A DNA stretch of 46,564 nucleotides, from assembly GCF_000708285.2 (NCBI RefSeq), contig NZ_JAUG01000055.1, positions 1-46,564 on the forward strand, read 5' to 3'. Under the pieces are notes generated by a model, which was not told the origin of the DNA, did no database searches, and saw only the letters and a program-made list of their open reading frames with translations. Shown here in pieces: positions 31,438-45,636 of this stretch; positions within the stretch are counted from its first letter, which is position 1; each line of letters opens with the position of its first letter. The DNA comes from Pedobacter borealis DSM 19626 (GTDB lineage: Bacteria > Bacteroidota > Bacteroidia > Sphingobacteriales > Sphingobacteriaceae). The position numbers and the translations under genes are program-made.

Positions 31438-34400
31438 TTATCGTTTAATAGTAATGTTGCCCACATATTTATCTTTTCCATCTAAAATAACTATATAGAA
31501 GTAAGTGCCTTCCGGCAAATCATCTCCTCCGACGCGAATACCTTCATTGCTCCTTCCATCCCAGTCGTTTTTATAGTCTACACTGCGGTATACCCTGTTA
31601 CCCCATCTGTTGAACACTTCTAACGAAATTCGTTTCCCTTCTGTATTTTCAATTACAAATTTATCATTAACACCATCACCATTAGGAGAGAAACCACCTG
31701 GAATAAATTCTTGTGGAATGGTTAAGCTAACAATTGTTGGGAATGATGGTGTCACATCTCCAGCATTAGTTGGATCAGCTTTTAAACCATCGGTAGATTG
31801 GTCTGAAGTACTTATACCACTCGTAGACATTCCTGTTGCAATGGCCGTATTACTATAGGTGTTGCTCTTCACGCTCACATTAACCATCACTTCAATGGTT
31901 TCGGTTTTACCAACTGCTAAAGTATTTCCAGCTTGCAGTAATTCAGTGTTATTATCACCATTAAATGAAGGGTTTACAATGAATGCACCGTTTGCTTTAA
32001 TCGACTTCATTCTAAACACATCTGTTTTAAAAGTTGCTTTCAAGTCGTCCTTAATACTGATATTTTGAAGCGGGTCTACACCAAAATTAATTACTGTAAA
32101 TAAATAAGTGATGTCATAACTGCCATTAATTGTTTTCACAGTAGCAATAGCGGCCTTAGCCAATCCAATTTTAGGTTGGTCTGCAATTACAATTGTAACC
32201 GTAGCTACATTAGATACAGCTCCAAAACTATCTTTAAAGGTGTATTTAAAACTATCGGTACCATAGAAATTAAGATTTGGTGTATAAGTTACTATTCCCG
32301 TTATCGTGTTAATACTCACTACACCATTTGCTGGTTGTTGGGTAATCACAATACTGCTATTCACGATGGTAGCCATACCATATTTAATATCATTTGATAA
32401 AATGCTTAAGGCAACTGGCGTATTAAGATTTGTTTGTCCATTATCATCAACTGCTGTTGGCGGTCTGTTTACGGCAATGCTAACATTTGCCACATTAGAA
32501 ATATTACCAGCTACATCCTTAACGGTATACCTAAAGTTGTCTTCACAGAAGAACCCTACATTTGGAGTATAGGTTACCAGACCAGTTACCGCATTTACGC
32601 TAAGTGTTCCGTTAACAACTTGTTGTGTAATTACCACAGTAGCAGGATTAATGTTAGCATCACCTTTCACATCATTGGCGAGTACATTAATGGTAACCAG
32701 CGTACCTGCATTAGTTACCGCAACATCGTTAACTGCGGTAGGGTGATTAACAGGCGTTACCGTTACATTAATGGTGACTGCTACCGTTCCACCCTTACTA
32801 TCACTCACCGTTACCGTAAAGCTATCGGCACCAGTGTAATTGGCATCAGGTGTATAATTATAAGTTCCGTTTGCATTAATGACTACCGTACCATTTGCTG
32901 GTGTAGTAGTAACCGTATAGGTTAACGGATCGCCATCAACATCTGTTGCGGTTATAATCCCTGTTTTAGGGGTATCTTCACTTGTAGTAATTGCAGGGGA
33001 ACTTGCTACCGGAGCATCGTTTACCGGAGTTACCGTAATTAAAGTGGTTACATTTGTTGTTCCACCATTTCCATCGCTTACCCTAACAACAAAATTATCA
33101 GGTCCATTGTAATCGGCATTTGGTGTGTAAATATAAGTTCCATTTGCATTCAGAACTAGCGTTCCTTTTGTTGGCAGTATGGTTATTGTAAAGGTAAGTG
33201 GATCTCCATCAGCATCGGTAGCTGTAATTCTTCCAGTTTTAGGCGTATCTTCTAAGGTTGATACTGCAGGCGAAGTTGCAACTGGAAGATCATTAACTGA
33301 AGTAATCGTGATCGAAATGGTTATTATAGTTGTTCCACCCTTGCCATCGGATACCGTTGCGGTAAAACTATCAGTACCGTTATAATTGGCATTCGGGGTA
33401 TAAGTATAAGTTCCATCGGTATTAATTACAACTGTACCATTTGTTGGCGCAATGCTTAAGGTGTAGGTTAGTGCATCTCCTTCCACATCACTAGCTGTAA
33501 TTACTCCATTTTTAGGCGTATCTTCTGTGGTTGTAATTGCAGGTGAAGTGGCAATTGGAACATCATTAACCGGGTTAACGGTAACAGGGATGGTAATGAG
33601 TAATACCCCTCCTTTTCCGTCACTTGCGCTTATGTCAAAACTATCAGAGCCATTGTAATCTGCATAAGGTGCATAAGTATAATTTCCATCAGCACTTAAT
33701 GTTAATATTCCATGAGTTGGAGGCGTTATTAGGGTAAACGTTAATGGGTCGTTATCTGAATCTACGGCATTAATTAATCCATTTTGAGGGGTATCTTCTG
33801 ATGTATTAATTTTAATCGGTATCGCAGAAGCGGTTGGCGGATCATTTACTGCTGCAATATTGATAGATAGCGATGCTGTTGCTGTTCCACCATTACCATC
33901 GCTTACGGTATAAGAAATAATTGGAACTGCACCATTGTAATTTGTTGCCGGAATGAATGTGAAACTACCATCGGCCAAAATGCTTATTGTTCCAACGGCT
34001 ACTCCACCCTGACCGGTAATAGCAACAGGAGTTGTACCTACTGCTTGAGTGCCCGCCATACCCAAAATTGTAAAACTGATGATGTTCAGCGCATCTCCAT
34101 CAACCTCAATATCATTAGCCAATAATCCGTTGGCAGCATTTCTCGTCAAGGTCTCATCTTCATTATTGTTAGCCGCATCATTGGTTGCTGTTGGGGCATC
34201 ATTAACTGGGTTTACCGTAAGGATTAACGTTGCCGAAGCTAGCCCACCATTACCATCGCTAATATGGTAGGTAATGGTTGGTACCGTACCATTGTAATTT
34301 TGGGCAGGGGTAAAACTATAACTACCATCATCATTAATGGTGATGAAACCTACATTTGGAATTTCAAATAGCACATCTACTGGTTGTGTTCCAACAATTC

Positions 34401-37400
34401 CGTTTACTGTAAAACCAGTAACCGTCATGGTTTGTCCTTCTGCATCCGTATCATTTATCAATAGTCCATTGGTCGTAGACCTGGTTATTGTACCATCTTC
34501 CAGCAATGTTGCCGCATCATTGGTGGCAACTGGTGCATCATTAATTGCATTAATGGTTAAGGTAAGTGTTGCGGTAGCCGTTAATGTGCCATCACTTAAA
34601 GTATAAACAATTATAGGTACTGCCCCACTGTAGTTTGTTGTTGGTGCAAATACATAACTTCCATCTGCATTAATGGTAATGTTACCTACATTCGGAATTA
34701 CAAATGGAGTTCCGATAATTGGCGTACCTGCTACCCCGGAAACCCAATAAGCGGTAATGGTATTTGCAGGTCCGTCTATATCTGTATCATTTGCCAAAAG
34801 TCCATTTGCCGCGGCAACAGTTAAAACAGCATCTTCATCAATATTTCCGGTGTCATTATTTGCAATAGGCGCATTGTTTACAGCAGTTACATTAATTGTT
34901 AAAGTGCCCGTTTGGGTAGAGTTTGGTTGAAACTGACCATCTGTTACCGTATAAGTAATAACGGGAACCGGACCATTGAAATAAGCAACCGGAGTAAATG
35001 AATAATTTCCATCGTTACCTATGTTAATAGTACCTATGTTTGGTATTACAAATGGTGTTCCTAAAGTTGGTGTCCCTGTGCCCGGGTTTCCGGAAATTGT
35101 GTATCCTGTTATCGAAAGTGAATGACCATCAACATCACTATCGTTAGCTAAAAGTCCGTTTGAAGCTGCTTTAACCAAAGCCGGATTTGCATCTTCCAAA
35201 ATCGTCTCTACCTCATTGTTAACCAAAGGTTGGTCATTAACAGGTGTAATGGTAATGTTGGCATTAACTTCGGCAAAGGCATATAATGAGCCATCAGAAC
35301 CATTCCATTTAAAGCTGGTAGTCCCATTAAAGTTACTATTTGGTTCAAAAGTGAGGTTAGCTATAGCTACAGCAGTAATTTCTTGATTTATGGTAACCGC
35401 TACTCCATTTAACTTCAAGGTTCCGTTAGCAGGTAAAGTAATGATCTGAATTTTTGCCAATGGATTATTGTCTACATCGCTAAATTGAGCACTAAAGTCG
35501 GTGGTGGCAAAAGTGTAAACAGCATCTTCTAAACCAGTTACAGCAACATTTGCGATTACTGGTTCGTCATTTACTGCGTTAATTGCAATAGCTAATGTAC
35601 CTGTTGCGGCGGCATTAGCTGCTCCGCTTTGATCATTTACGGTGTAGGTAATGGTTGGCACAGTGCCATTTTTGTTGGCCTCTGGCACGAAAGTATAATT
35701 ACCATTTTGGTAAATGGTAATAACGCCATAATTAGGGATGGTGAAAGTTCCAGGTGTCCCGTTTACGGGAACGGTATTGCCGTTAACTTCAAAGCTGGTG
35801 ATGATTAAAGTTGTTCCTGCATCAACATCGGTATCATTCGCCAATAAATTTTTGGCAATGCCTGGAGAATCTTCATCAGTAGTTTCCGTTTCTCCTGCTA
35901 CAACAGGCGCATCGTTTACAGGGTTTAGGGTAATGATTAGCGTTCCTGTTGTTTCTGCTGGAGTTGCCGCAGGATTTCTTGGTATTGGATTATCTAATAA
36001 GGTGTAGGTAATGGTAGGCACACTTCCGTTGTAATTTAATGCCGGCGTAAAGGTGTAACTTCCATCGGTATTGACTACAATTTGACCAACATTTGGTATA
36101 GTTGCTGTACTACCAGCTGTATAAACTGTTGGATTTCCGGCAATACTGAAATTTTTAACACTGATTGGGTCGCCGTCTGGATCAGAATCAGGAGTGCCAT
36201 CACTAATAACATTTCCGGTTGCTGCTATATCTTCATTGGTAGATTTTGTATCATTTGTGGCTATTGGCGACTGATTATCAACCGATACCGTGATAGAAAG
36301 CGTAGCTGAAGCAGACAATACACCTCCAGTTACTGTATAAGTAATTAGTGGTACAACACCGCTATAGCCCGGCAAGGCCATAAATGTTAAACTACCATTA
36401 GCGTTTATGGTAATGGTTCCCACGCCTGCGATCACTACTGGATTACCTGGTGTTTGAGTGCCACTTACACCTGCAATAGTATAACCACTAATGGTAAGTG
36501 CTTGTCCATCTACATCAATATCATTTGATAATAAGCCTGGCGCAACAAGGGTTAATTGTTCGCCCTGTTTAACACTTGCGACATCATTACCTGCAATTGG
36601 CGCATCGTTTACTGGAGTAATCGCAATGTTTACGTTTCCATCTAAATCTGCATAGGTTGTACCATCAAAGCCATTCCATTTAAACGAGGTATTTCCATTA
36701 AAATTAGCAGTTGGCACAAAAGTGATGGAAGCCAAATCGGCAACATTTATTTCTTGGTTTACCGTAATGTTAGTACCTGATAGCTTTAGATCGCCATTTG
36801 CTGGTAAACTAACTATCTTAATTTTAGTAAGCGCATCGCCTTCAGCATCTGTAAACTTGCTTGTAAAATCAGCACTTGCAAAACTGATGGTTGTATCTTC
36901 AGCTCCTGTTTTAGGAACGTCGGCAACTGTTGGCGGATCATTTACCGGAGTAATTGTAATTGTTAAATTTGCTGATGAACTTCCTCCGTTACCGTCGCTT
37001 GTGGTATAGGTAATTACAGGAACTGCGCCATTGAAATTAGCCACAGGTACAAAAGCATAACTGCCATCTGTATTAATGGTAATACTGCCTACATTTGGGA
37101 TTTCGAATGGTGTGCCTAAAGGTTGTGCTCCACCAATTCCAGCTACGGTAAAACTTGCAACCGTTAAAGTTGTTCCTGCATCAACATCACTATCATTTGC
37201 CAATAATCCGTTTATAGCTGTTCTGGTTAGTGTTGCGCCTTCTAAAATTGTGACTGCCACATCTGAGGAAACCGGATTATCATTTACAGGATTAACCGTT
37301 AATGTTAAAGTTGCCGTTGTACTTGATGAACCATCTGTAACCGTATAGTTAATTACTGGAACTGAACCATTAAAGTTGGCCACAGGCGTGAAAACATATC

Positions 37401-40400
37401 CGCCATTTGTGGCAATATTAATCGTGCCAACATTTGGAATGGTGACTGTCGTACCTAAAGCTTGTGTACCACTAATCCCAGCTATCGTATAGCCAGTAAT
37501 ATTTAAAACGTTTCCATCAGCATCGGTATCATTAGCCAATAAACCGGTAGTTGGCGAAGCTACAACTGTTAATGTATTATCTTCATCAACCGCATTGGCA
37601 TCATCAACCGCGACAGGTGTATCATTAACAGGGATTATTGAAATGGTTAAGGTTGCCGTAGCTACACCACCATTTCCATCACTAATGGTATATGTAATTA
37701 CAGGCACTGCTCCGCTGTAATCTGCGAGCGGCGTAAATGCATAAGTACCATTGGTGTTAATCGTAATTGATCCGACCCCAGGTATTGAAAATGGTGTTCC
37801 CATTGCTGGCGTACCACTTACACCTGCAATGCTGTAACCGGTAACTGTTAGCGTTGTTCCTGCATCAACATCACTATCATTTGGTAATAAATCTGAACCT
37901 ACATTTAATGTATTATCTTCTATCACTGTGGCGATATCATTGATAGCAAGTGGCGTATCGTTAACAGGGTTGATGGTTATATTAACATTATCTGGATTAA
38001 CGGCATAAGTTGTACCGCCAGAACCATTCCATTTAAAGCTTGCGGTACCGTTATAATTGGCAGCGGGCACAAAAGTGATGTTACCTAAATCTGCCAATAC
38101 TATTTCTTGACCAGCGGTGATATTAACTCCACTTAGTTGAAGCAAACCGTTTGAAGGGAGCGTTACGATTTGGATCTTAGCTAATGAATTGCCATCAACG
38201 TCAGTAAAATTATTGGTAAAATCTGTCGCTGTAAAACCAATGGTGGTATCTTCATTTCCAGATTTTGAGATACTTGCTACTACTGGCGGATCGTTAACTG
38301 GTGTAACAGTAATATTTACATTCGCAGCTATAGAATAACCAGTTCCGTCATTTGCATTCCATCTAAAGGAAGTGTTCCCATTAAAATTATTGCCTGGCAT
38401 AAATACCAAATCAGGGATGTCAACCGCTTGAATTTCTTGTCCTGTTGTAACTACTGTGCCATTTAGCAACAAAACACCTTGTTCTGTTGGCGGCAAATTA
38501 CTAACCTGGATTTTACTTAATGGATCACTTTCCGGGTCTGAATAGTTATTGGTAAAATCATTTAAGGTAAAAGTAATCTGTACATCTTCTGCGGTTGTTT
38601 TGCTAATAGAAGAAGCTGTAGGTAAATCGTTAACCGGTATTAAAGTAATGTTTACATTGTTCGACGTGGCCGCATATTCAGTTCCATCAAAACCATTCCA
38701 TTTAAACGTTACCGGTCCATTGTAATTGGCAACAGGTTCAAAAGTAAGCTGATCCAAATTGGCCAATGGAATTTCCTGATTTGCCGTAACTGCTACTCCA
38801 TTAAGTTTTAAAATTCCCTGCGAAAGCGGAGGGAGTGTTTCAATCAGTACCTTGGTTAGGGTCTCTCCATCCGCATCGGTAAATTGACTGCTAAAGTCTG
38901 ATGCCGAGAATGTTAATATTACATCTTCAGCTCCTGTTTTGCCTATAGCTGCAACAACTGGCGGATCATTTACGGCAGCAATTGAGATATTAATATTTGC
39001 TGGTGAAGCGGCATAATCTAGCCCATCACTTCCATTATAACTAAATGACAAATTACCATTAAAATTAGCGGTTGGTTCAAATGTAATCAACGCCAAATCC
39101 GCAACAGCTATTTCCTGATCGGTTATAACATTTAAGCCATTCAATTTTAACAGGCCCTGAGCTGGTGTAGGCAAAGTAATGATCCTAACTTTCTCCAAGT
39201 CACTGTCTACATCTGAAAATTGAGCAGTAAAATCAGCAGTTGTAAATGGAACAGTTGTATCTTCTGTACCTGTTTTGTTAATGTCTGCAACAACTGGTAT
39301 ATCATTAACTGGCTGAATGGTTAATGTAATCGTTTTGGTATCTGTTAAAGCCGAACCGCCTGTATTGCCTTGATCATCAATAGAAACAGACATTGGAACG
39401 GTACCATTTACATTTGCGGCAGGGAGATAAGTTACTTTGCTACCCGCTATAAAATTGTTTATTGCGGTGGTACTGCCGGTAATTGTAATACGATTTGTTC
39501 CGCTGTCTGCTATTGTAATTCCGCTTTCGCTTGTTGCTGTAATTGTTCCTTTTCCATTGGGCACAGCTAAGGTTACCACTACGCTTAAATTCCCTGCATC
39601 TTGATCTGCAAAACTTAGCCCGGTCAATGGCTTTGCGGTATCTTCTACATAAGTACCACTTGCTGGCGCCGTTACCACCGGCGCAATATTATAATCTTCA
39701 CGCCAGTCTCTTTCGGCAGTACCAGGTGTATCAAAGTTGGGAAACGAAGCTGGAGTTTGTCCATTGGTTGGATTGAACACATTATCATCATTGTCAAATG
39801 CATCATCCAATCCATCTTTATCGGCATCTGTTCTGGCTGCTATAATATTTGCTTGGCCATTGTTATCGGTATCATAGGCTTCTAAGGTATCGGGCTCGTT
39901 ATCATTGTCCGAATCTAGATCCAAATAATCTGGTTGATCGGTACCATCGGTATTTACGGGCGTAATCCCAGTAGTTCCATAGGCATCGTCAAGTCCATCG
40001 TGGTTAGCATCTACACCAGAAGGCGCAATATAATTAGCTGATGCCTGTGCTTCAATTTGATCCGGAATACCATCGCCGTCCGAATCGAGATCTAAGAAAT
40101 TTGGAATGCCATCACCATCAATATCACCAACACCTTCAACAGAATCCAATATACCATCGTTATCTGAATCGATGTCTAAATAATTTGGAATACCATCACC
40201 GTCGGCATCTTTTACGGTTAGTGGTGTACCTGATGGATCTCCGGATAAACTTCCTGTATTGTTGTTAAAATCATCAACTAAATCGTTAATTCCGTCACTA
40301 TCAAAATCGTTGGTAAAACCGAGGCCTGCTTTTCCATCGCCATCAGGATCTGAGCCGCCATTTTCTATTACATCATTAATGCCATCATTATCAGAATCAA

Positions 40401-43400
40401 GGTCTAAGAAATCTGGAATACCATCACCATCCTTATCTCCAGGTGTATATCCGCCATTTGCAGCCAAAGGAATCCCATTTGCATCTACTTTATTTCCAAC
40501 CAGGCCTATTCCTGGCAATCCATTATTGTCTGGGTCAGAACCTCCTGCTTCAATTACATCTGGAATGCCATCACCATCTGAATCAAGGTCATGGTAATTT
40601 GGCAGGCCATCTCTACCGCCGGTATCCAATATTCCATCTACCGTATCTAATATCCCATCATTGTCGTCATCTAGATCTACCCCATCTGGAACACCATCTC
40701 TATCAAAATCTGTTGATGCCCTCCAATCTTTTTCGCCACCTGGAGCTTGGGTGTTTGGCATACTTGCTGGTGTTTGTCCGCCATTTGTAGCATACTGGAC
40801 TACATTTGAATTTCCATTGTCATTATCAAAAATATCTGCCAAACCATCGTTATCAGCATCTGGTAGTACATCCATTATTCCGTCGGCCCCATTTGCACCA
40901 GTCTGATTATTTTTAACATCAACTTCTAGCGGACTTACTACGGCATTTTCCAACCAATCTCTAAAGCCATCATTTTCGGAATCCGTATCTACATAATCGG
41001 GTGCGCTACCACCATCAATATTCGAATAACCGGAAGCTACACCTCCATTATTTACATCATAAGCGTTATCTATCCCATCACCATCTGTATCTAAACCAGT
41101 TGGCGCGGCATATATAGTCGTTGGTAATCCTTCAATATTATCAATGATACCATCATTATCAGAATCTATATCTAAATAATTGGAAAGACCATCGAAATCA
41201 CGATCCTGATTAAACAAACTACTAATGGCCACAAAATCCGGGTCGTTTAAATCAGACAGCCCATCTTTATCAGCGTCAACTATAGGTCCAGTTCCAATAA
41301 CACCATCATTCTCTGCATCCGAAATATAAAAAGCGGCTTCGAAAGTATCAGGAATGCCATCGCCATCTGAATCAAGATCCTGGTAATTTGGCTTACCATC
41401 TTTGTCCTTATCTCCTATTACCAATGCAGTTCCTCCTACTGCCGGATCCAGAGAATCTAATAATCCATTTCCATTGGTATCTATGAATGTACCTATACCA
41501 AATCTTCCATCTTTATCGGGATCATTGGCCGGATTGCCATCAGCTTCTATGGCATCTACAATTCCGTCATTGTCAGAATCTACATCCAGGTAATTAGGAA
41601 CACCATCGTGGTCAAAATCGCCCGTTCCCTCAATGGTATCTATGATGCCATCATTGTCGTCATCAAGGTCAATTGTATCTGGCACACCATCTCTATCTGT
41701 ATCTATGGTTAGGTTAGCAACATTTGAAATAACTGCCGTACAGGCATTATCAGATTGGGTGATCAATGCCCTGTACCTATAACCTTCCATTGTTTGGTCT
41801 ACATTGGTAATGGTTAATGAGGTAGTTGTAGTGCCGCTATAGACTGTATTGTTGGTAATATTGGTAAAGTTTGCGCCATTATCTGTACTTAATTGCCATT
41901 GGATTTGCCGTGTTCCTGTGCCTCCGGTAGCTGCCACAACTAGCGTAACATTACTTAAAGCACGCACATTCTGATCAACCGGCTGCGTTGTAATTGTGCT
42001 TGCCGTACCTACCGTAATTACAACCGGAGTTGTTGCTGCAGATTGGCAAGTTGCCGAACCTACGGTTGAAACGGTAGTTCTACGGTATTGTCTAGTTTGA
42101 GTTAAAACACCAGGAGAATAGCTTGCTGAGTTTGCACCAGAAATCACACTCCAATTTGTACCATCGGGAGAACTTTCCCATATATAAGATAATGTTCCAT
42201 CACCAGTACCATTAGTTGTTGAGGTTATTGAGGCAGCAGCTGTATTGGCACAAATAGTTTGGTTAGCGGCAATAGTGCCTGCAGTTATGGCACTTTGAAC
42301 GGTTACGTCAATATTAAAGGCATTACCAGCGCAGTTATCCAATACTGGGGTAACTACATACCTTACCACCGCATTTGCGGATGAGCTGTTTGCCAATGTC
42401 TGACTTATTGGACCAGCAACTGCAGTACTTTGATTGCTGAAACCAGTAACACCTGTGCCACTTGATAGACTAGCGGTCCAGGTATATTTAAGATTCGCAA
42501 TGTTAGTTGTTGGTGCTACCGAAAATGAACTATTGCTACAGATGGCAGCAGGGTTGCTGGCCGATGCCGTAATTGTAGGGCCAATAACAACAGTAATGGT
42601 AAATGCGTTTCCTGGGCAACTTCCATTGGTTGGGGTTACGGTATAAGTTACCGTTGCGGTTGTTGTTCCGGTATTTGTTAAAGTTTGATTAACCGCTGTT
42701 GCAGCCGTTCCATTTGTAGCTCCAGTAACAGTTCCGCCAGTAACTGATGGTGAAGACCAGGTATAAGTTGTTCCTGCGGGAGCCTCTACTGGTCTAAAAT
42801 TAAAATTTCCACTCGCGCATAAATTATAATTTTGGTTGGTAATAACTGGCCTTTGTGTTACACTTACCAGGAATGGAGAAGATGCAGCTTCAGCACATCC
42901 GCCACCAGTAACAATTGCTCTATAGGTGGTTGTTACATTTAAATTTGTATAATTTAAGGTATTGGTGGTGGTAGCAGGTGTGTAGGTAATCCAGTTCGTT
43001 CCTCCATCAGTAGAATATTCCCATCTTACTACCGATGCTGTTGTTCCGCCTAAGATTAATGCACCATTGCTTCCGCTACAAACACTTGCCGTACCTGTAA
43101 TCGTACCAGTTGAGGTAACCGTAATGGTATGCGTAGCCGTTTTGGGAGAACATCCTGCTGCAGTAGCAGTTACCACTGCAGTTCCACTAAATAATGATGA
43201 AAAAGTTACCTCACCAGTTGTTGCATTAATAATAGCTTGCTGACTGTTGGTATTGATACTGTAAGTAATCCCAGTTGCATTAGTTGCAGTTGCGGTATAG
43301 GTTTGTGTACCTGGGCCTTGGCATCTGCTAGATGTTGTTCCTAAAGCGAAAACTGGTGCAGTAACAGTCCCATTAACCTGTATGGTTCCTATGGTGCTAA

Positions 43401-45636
43401 CATTCGGACTACCACCAGTAGTTGTTACCGTATAGGTTTGTGCTCCTGTTGTAATTGCGGTTGGTGTTCCAGAAATGGTCAATTCCTTTGTACCACTGTT
43501 ATAACTTGCCGTAACCCCGCTGGGCAAGCCCGTAACGCCCGCACCGGTAGCTGTTCCGCCAATTGAATAGGTAATATTGGTAATGGGTGTATTAATACAC
43601 ACCGTTTGTGCATCACTTGGTGGCGATGTTGAAGACGTTAGCGCAATAGAAGTAATCGGAACAACGGTTACAGAACTTACATCATTCGCTGTATTGCCAT
43701 CAGTTTGCGTACCCGTAATTGTGGCAGTATTTGTATAATTGCCAGTTGCGTTTACCTTTGCAGTAACCTCTAATGTAGCTGAACCATTTGGCCCTAGAGA
43801 ACCAATATTCCATAATCCTGTACTTCCACTATAAGAAGTTCCTGCAGAAGCTACACTGCTAATGAAGGTAAATCCAGAGGGTAATAAATCGTTAACCGAG
43901 ACTCCTAATGCAGTACCTACCCCACTATTTGAGGCTGTTAAGGTAAAACGAACCGTACTGTTAATTGATGGATCCTGATCATCCACAGTTTTGGTAATGC
44001 TGCGCTCTACGTTACATAGCGCTACGGTTACTGGAACCGATTGCGCGCTTATTCCGCAACCTAGATTGGAGGTTAAGGTATAGGAACCAGATTCTGTGGG
44101 TATAAAGGTACTATTTGTTGCATCTGGTATGGCAATGCCGTTTAAATACCATTGAAAAGGTTCCATTGCATTGGCATCAGCAGCTAGCGAAGCAGAAGTA
44201 CAATTAGGCTGTGTTAATATTGGAGTTACAGTCTGCTCTGGCATTGGGGTTATAAAGTTGGCCATAGACACCCCGATATTGGACTGAACTTGCACCATTA
44301 CAGCATTCATCCTAATTGCGCTGGTAAAAGTTATTGCACCAGGAGACTTGATAAGGTCTTTAGTGTAGCTGATCAAATAAATTCCGGTACTCCCAATCTG
44401 CTTCCTGGCGCCAACCCCATCTATGGTTTCTAAATCTTGATCGGTATAATTTGTGGTTGCGCTGCCTGTTGTCGTAATATAAATTTTTTCTGTTGCACTT
44501 TTAGTAGTGATATACCCAAAATAGTCTATATCAGTTTCATTTAGTTGACGATATTTATACGTTTTTGCGATTAAACTTCCTCCACAATCAGATATGGGAG
44601 CTAGTGTTAACAAATCAACTTCGCAACCTACTGCAACGCCACTATAAGCCACAACATTCTTAGTAGCCGAGACTCTTGAAGTAGAATAGATTGTGCCGGT
44701 TTGTCCGCTTCCAGTTGATGCCCCACGAATACCATTATCAATGGTTACAAAACTACCAGCTGCAACAAGTGTATAGGAATTTGTTGATACCAAAGCCCCT
44801 GTTAAATTATAGTTTGTTACCGTAACCATTGTATTTGGCAAGGTTGCTATAATGGTAGTTTGTTCTGCCACATTATTTCCTTGGGTTCTTATCACCAAAT
44901 AATCTGTACCCAGTGAAGTAACAGGCGGGATGGGGTTATATGCGCCATCCAAACAGGCAATAGGGCCATCAGCATTAGAAGATGCGTTCATTACTACTTG
45001 TGCAGAAGCCTCTACCAAAGATCCCATTCCTGCTTGAAACAAATAACCTTGCCCCTTATTTAAAGTAACTAATGCGGTACCATTTAATTTAACGGTAGTA
45101 TTGTTTTCTATAGCCATTACACTATAAACAGGTCTTTTTACTGTGGCTCCAAAATTAATTGCCTGTTGGCCACTCAATGTATTTAAATCGCCATCACGAT
45201 AATAACCCACCCTAAAGGTTGTTCCAATAGCTGCATCTCCGAAACTAAACAGCGACGCATTTCCAGTTATCTGTTGCGTAGTTGATGTTCTAACATTTCT
45301 AACATTTACAGTGATTGCGTTATTTCCCTCTACAATCATCCCCCTATCTGAAAGTATGGTATTTAAACCATTTAGAGGCACAAGATCTGGATTCCCTGTA
45401 AACCGATAAACCGCAGGTACAGTAGGTGTTGGAGTAAGCGTGGTTAACACCGTGCCATCACTTTTTTTAACCGTAACGGTTGTATTTAATGTGTTAGTGG
45501 TAACTACCAATTCATTTGCATTAGACCAATATTGCCAAAATGCTGGGGCTATATAATGTGTTTTATAATTTTGACCAAATGATTTTAGGGCAAAGATTAA
45601 GAAGATAGTTAGAAAGGTGAGTAGCTTTTTTTTCAT
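31438..45636 (-). CDS. Giant T9SS type B surface adhesin, 4732 residues
   Basis: A single uninterrupted frame. Signal peptide (about 1-21, ending KSFGQ); an N-terminal globular region (about 22-470) resembling the IgGFc-binding-protein-like domain; an Ig-like domain (about 473-536); a DUF11 domain (about 540-655, [20 protein letters not shown]); further PKD/Ig-like modules to about 1310; a thrombospondin-3 calcium-binding region (about 1311-1980); about 23 tandem cadherin/Ig-like domains (about 1985-4480), each opening near a NDxPVAxxD-type motif; a second DUF11-like domain (about 4487-4620); and a gliding-motility-associated C-terminal domain ([20 protein letters not shown], about 4643 onward) ending YVGNITIKR, the type B T9SS signal. 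It resembles SprB-class adhesins used in attachment or gliding. Followed at once by PorP/SprF and PorE-like genes. Confidence 0.95.
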   Translation of the reverse strand: MKKKLLTFLTIFLIFALKSFGQNYKTHYIAPAFWQYWSNANELVVTTNTLNTTVTVKKSDGTVLTTLTPTPTVPAVYRFTGNPDLVPLNGLNTILSDRGMIVEGNNAITVNVRNVRTSTTQQITGNASLFSFGDAAIGTTFRVGYYRDGDLNTLSGQQAINFGATVKRPVYSVMAIENNTTVKLNGTALVTLNKGQGYLFQAGMGSLVEASAQVVMNASSNADGPIACLDGAYNPIPPVTSLGTDYLVIRTQGNNVAEQTTIIATLPNTMVTVTNYNLTGALVSTNSYTLVAAGSFVTIDNGIRGASTGSGQTGTIYSTSRVSATKNVVAYSGVAVGCEVDLLTLAPISDCGGSLIAKTYKYRQLNETDIDYFGYITTKSATEKIYITTTGSATTNYTDQDLETIDGVGARKQIGSTGIYLISYTKDLIKSPGAITFTSAIRMNAVMVQVQSNIGVSMANFITPMPEQTVTPILTQPNCTSASLAADANAMEPFQWYLNGIAIPDATNSTFIPTESGSYTLTSNLGCGISAQSVPVTVALCNVERSITKTVDDQDPSINSTVRFTLTASNSGVGTALGVSVNDLLPSGFTFISSVASAGTSYSGSTGLWNIGSLGPNGSATLEVTAKVNATGNYTNTATITGTQTDGNTANDVSSVTVVPITSIALTSSTSPPSDAQTVCINTPITNITYSIGGTATGAGVTGLPSGVTASYNSGTKELTISGTPTAITTGAQTYTVTTTGGSPNVSTIGTIQVNGTVTAPVFALGTTSSRCQGPGTQTYTATATNATGITYSINTNSQQAIINATTGEVTFSSLFSGTAVVTATAAGCSPKTATHTITVTSTGTITGTASVCSGSNGALILGGTTASVVRWEYSTDGGTNWITYTPATTTNTLNYTNLNVTTTYRAIVTGGGCAEAASSPFLVSVTQRPVITNQNYNLCASGNFNFRPVEAPAGTTYTWSSPSVTGGTVTGATNGTAATAVNQTLTNTGTTTATVTYTVTPTNGSCPGNAFTITVVIGPTITASASNPAAICSNSSFSVAPTTNIANLKYTWTASLSSGTGVTGFSNQSTAVAGPISQTLANSSSANAVVRYVVTPVLDNCAGNAFNIDVTVQSAITAGTIAANQTICANTAAASITSTTNGTGDGTLSYIWESSPDGTNWSVISGANSASYSPGVLTQTRQYRRTTVSTVGSATCQSAATTPVVITVGTASTITTQPVDQNVRALSNVTLVVAATGGTGTRQIQWQLSTDNGANFTNITNNTVYSGTTTTSLTITNVDQTMEGYRYRALITQSDNACTAVISNVANLTIDTDRDGVPDTIDLDDDNDGIIDTIEGTGDFDHDGVPNYLDVDSDNDGIVDAIEADGNPANDPDKDGRFGIGTFIDTNGNGLLDSLDPAVGGTALVIGDKDKDGKPNYQDLDSDGDGIPDTFEAAFYISDAENDGVIGTGPIVDADKDGLSDLNDPDFVAISSLFNQDRDFDGLSNYLDIDSDNDGIIDNIEGLPTTIYAAPTGLDTDGDGIDNAYDVNNGGVASGYSNIDGGSAPDYVDTDSENDGFRDWLENAVVSPLEVDVKNNQTGANGADGIMDVLPDADNDGLADIFDNDNGNSNVVQYATNGGQTPASMPNTQAPGGEKDWRASTDFDRDGVPDGVDLDDDNDGILDTVDGILDTGGRDGLPNYHDLDSDGDGIPDVIEAGGSDPDNNGLPGIGLVGNKVDANGIPLAANGGYTPGDKDGDGIPDFLDLDSDNDGINDVIENGGSDPDGDGKAGLGFTNDFDSDGINDLVDDFNNNTGSLSGDPSGTPLTVKDADGDGIPNYLDIDSDNDGILDSVEGVGDIDGDGIPNFLDLDSDGDGIPDQIEAQASANYIAPSGVDANHDGLDDAYGTTGITPVNTDGTDQPDYLDLDSDNDNEPDTLEAYDTDNNGQANIIAARTDADKDGLDDAFDNDDNVFNPTNGQTPASFPNFDTPGTAERDWREDYNIAPVVTAPASGTYVEDTAKPLTGLSFADQDAGNLSVVVTLAVPNGKGTITATSESGITIADSGTNRITITGSTTAINNFIAGSKVTYLPAANVNGTVPMSVSIDDQGNTGGSALTDTKTITLTIQPVNDIPVVADINKTGTEDTTVPFTTADFTAQFSDVDSDLEKVRIITLPTPAQGLLKLNGLNVITDQEIAVADLALITFEPTANFNGNLSFSYNGSDGLDYAASPANINISIAAVNDPPVVAAIGKTGAEDVILTFSASDFSSQFTDADGETLTKVLIETLPPLSQGILKLNGVAVTANQEIPLANLDQLTFEPVANYNGPVTFKWNGFDGTEYAATSNNVNITLIPVNDLPTASSISKTTAEDVQITFTLNDFTNNYSDPESDPLSKIQVSNLPPTEQGVLLLNGTVVTTGQEIQAVDIPDLVFMPGNNFNGNTSFRWNANDGTGYSIAANVNITVTPVNDPPVVASISKSGNEDTTIGFTATDFTNNFTDVDGNSLAKIQIVTLPSNGLLQLSGVNITAGQEIVLADLGNITFVPAANYNGTASFKWNGSGGTTYAVNPDNVNITINPVNDTPLAINDIATVIEDNTLNVGSDLLPNDSDVDAGTTLTVTGYSIAGVSGTPAMGTPFSIPGVGSITINTNGTYAFTPLADYSGAVPVITYTISDGNGGVATATLTISIIPVNDTPVAVDDANAVDEDNTLTVVASPTTGLLANDTDADGNVLNITGYTIAGISGTQALGTTVTIPNVGTINIATNGGYVFTPVANFNGSVPVINYTVTDGSSSTTATLTLTVNPVNDNPVSSDVAVTILEGATLTRTAINGLLANDSDVDAGTTLTVASFTVAGIGGAQPLGTPFEIPNVGSITINTDGSYAFVPVANFNGAVPVITYTTSDGNGGSSSANLTITITPVNDPPTVADVPKTGAEDTTISFASADFTSKFTDAEGDALTKIKIVSLPANGDLKLSGTNITVNQEINVADLASITFVPTANFNGNTSFKWNGFDGTTYADLDGNVNIAITPVNDAPIAGNDVASVKQGEQLTLVAPGLLSNDIDVDGQALTISGYTIAGVSGTQTPGNPVVIAGVGTITINANGSLTFMALPGYSGVVPLITYTVTGGVLSASATLSITVSVDNQSPIATNDTKSTNEDIAATGNVISDGTPDSDPDGDPISVKNFSIAGNPTVYTAGSTATIPNVGQIVVNTDGSYTFTPALNYNGSVPTITYTLLDNPIPRNPAATPAETTGTLIITLNPVNDAPVVAGETETTDEDSPGIAKNLLANDTDVDAGTTLIITSFEVNGNTVPVNGTPGTFTIPNYGVITIYQNGNYTFVPEANKNGTVPTITYTVNDQSGAANAAATGTLAIAINAVNDEPVIANVAVTGLEDAVYTFATTDFSAQFSDVDNNPLAKIQIITLPANGTLKLNGVAVTINQEITAVAIANLTFEPNSNFNGTTSFKWNGSDGSLYAFAEVNANITITPVNDQPLVNNEVETILEDANPALVKAASNGLLANDSDVDGHSLSITGYTISGNPGTGTPTLGTPFVIPNIGTINIGNDGNYSFTPVAYFNGPVPVITYTVTDGQFQPNSTQTGTLTINVTAVNNAPIANNDTGNIDEDAVLTVAAANGLLANDTDIDGPANTITAYWVSGVAGTPIIGTPFVIPNVGNITINADGSYVFAPTTNYSGAVPIIVYTLSDGTLTATATLTLTINAINDAPVATNDAATLLEDGTITRSTTNGLLINDTDAEGQTMTVTGFTVNGIVGTQPVDVLFEIPNVGFITINDDGSYSFTPAQNYNGTVPTITYHISDGNGGLASATLILTVNPVNDAPTATNDAANNNEDETLTRNAANGLLANDIEVDGDALNIISFTILGMAGTQAVGTTPVAITGQGGVAVGTISILADGSFTFIPATNYNGAVPIISYTVSDGNGGTATASLSINIAAVNDPPTASAIPIKINTSEDTPQNGLINAVDSDNDPLTFTLITPPTHGILTLSADGNYTYAPYADYNGSDSFDISASDGKGGVLLITIPVTVNPVNDVPIATSPAITTTEDTPKNGVITASDVEGDALTYTLSIAPTNGTVVINTDGTYTYTPNANYNGTDSFTATVSDGKGGTTIITISITITSVNDLPVATSPAVSTLEDTPKTGRITATDADGDPLTFTITILPTKGTLVLNANGTYIYTPNADYNGPDNFVVRVSDGNGGTTNVTTLITVTPVNDAPVASSPAITTSEDTPKTGIITATDVDGDPLTYTVTTTPANGTVVINANGTYNYTPDANYTGADSFTVTVSDSKGGTVAVTINVTVTPVNHPTAVNDVAVTNAGTLVTINVLANDVKGDANINPATVVITQQVVNGTLSVNAVTGLVTYTPNVGFFCEDNFRYTVKDVAGNISNVANVSIAVNRPPTAVDDNGQTNLNTPVALSILSNDIKYGMATIVNSSIVITQQPANGVVSINTITGIVTYTPNLNFYGTDSFKYTFKDSFGAVSNVATVTIVIADQPKIGLAKAAIATVKTINGSYDITYLFTVINFGVDPLQNISIKDDLKATFKTDVFRMKSIKANGAFIVNPSFNGDNNTELLQAGNTLAVGKTETIEVMVNVSVKSNTYSNTAIATGMSTSGISTSDQSTDGLKADPTNAGDVTPSFPTIVSLTIPQEFIPGGFSPNGDGVNDKFVIENTEGKRISLEVFNRWGNRVYRSVDYKNDWDGRSNEGIRVGGDDLPEGTYFYIVILDGKDKYVGNITIKR
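32190..39690 (-). repeat. Tandem cadherin/Ig-like domain array in the adhesin
   Basis: About 23 domains of 90-125 residues, in four sequence classes, judged by eye: six with an ADFxxxFxDxDxD core and a KIxIxTLP segment; ten with GLLANDxD, a GTITIN-type strand and VPxITYTVSDG; four with EDTPKxGxITAxDxDGD; two with ILANDVK or ILSNDIK; one N-terminal outlier. Like domains tend to cluster (the four 'EDTPK' domains are consecutive), which suggests growth by local duplication. Confidence 0.8.
39700..41706 (-). repeat. Thrombospondin type 3 calcium-binding repeat region
   Basis: About 670 residues rich in the motif [20 protein letters not shown] (for example [20 protein letters not shown] at the start). 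Such aspartate-rich repeats bind many calcium ions and form a stiff rod. On the DNA level the segment is internally repetitive, which also produces long spurious ORFs on the plus strand (40259-40597, 40443-40790). Confidence 0.85.

Noticed and set aside
40259..40790. Plus-strand ORFs of 112 and 115 residues
   Set aside because: They lie antisense to the TSP3 repeats and their low-complexity composition is the complement of aspartate-rich codons.
39700..41706. CRISPR-like array because of short recurring DNA units
   Set aside because: Repeats are imperfect, in frame, and encode DxDxDG calcium-binding motifs of the adhesin; there are no unique spacers of constant length and no cas genes.
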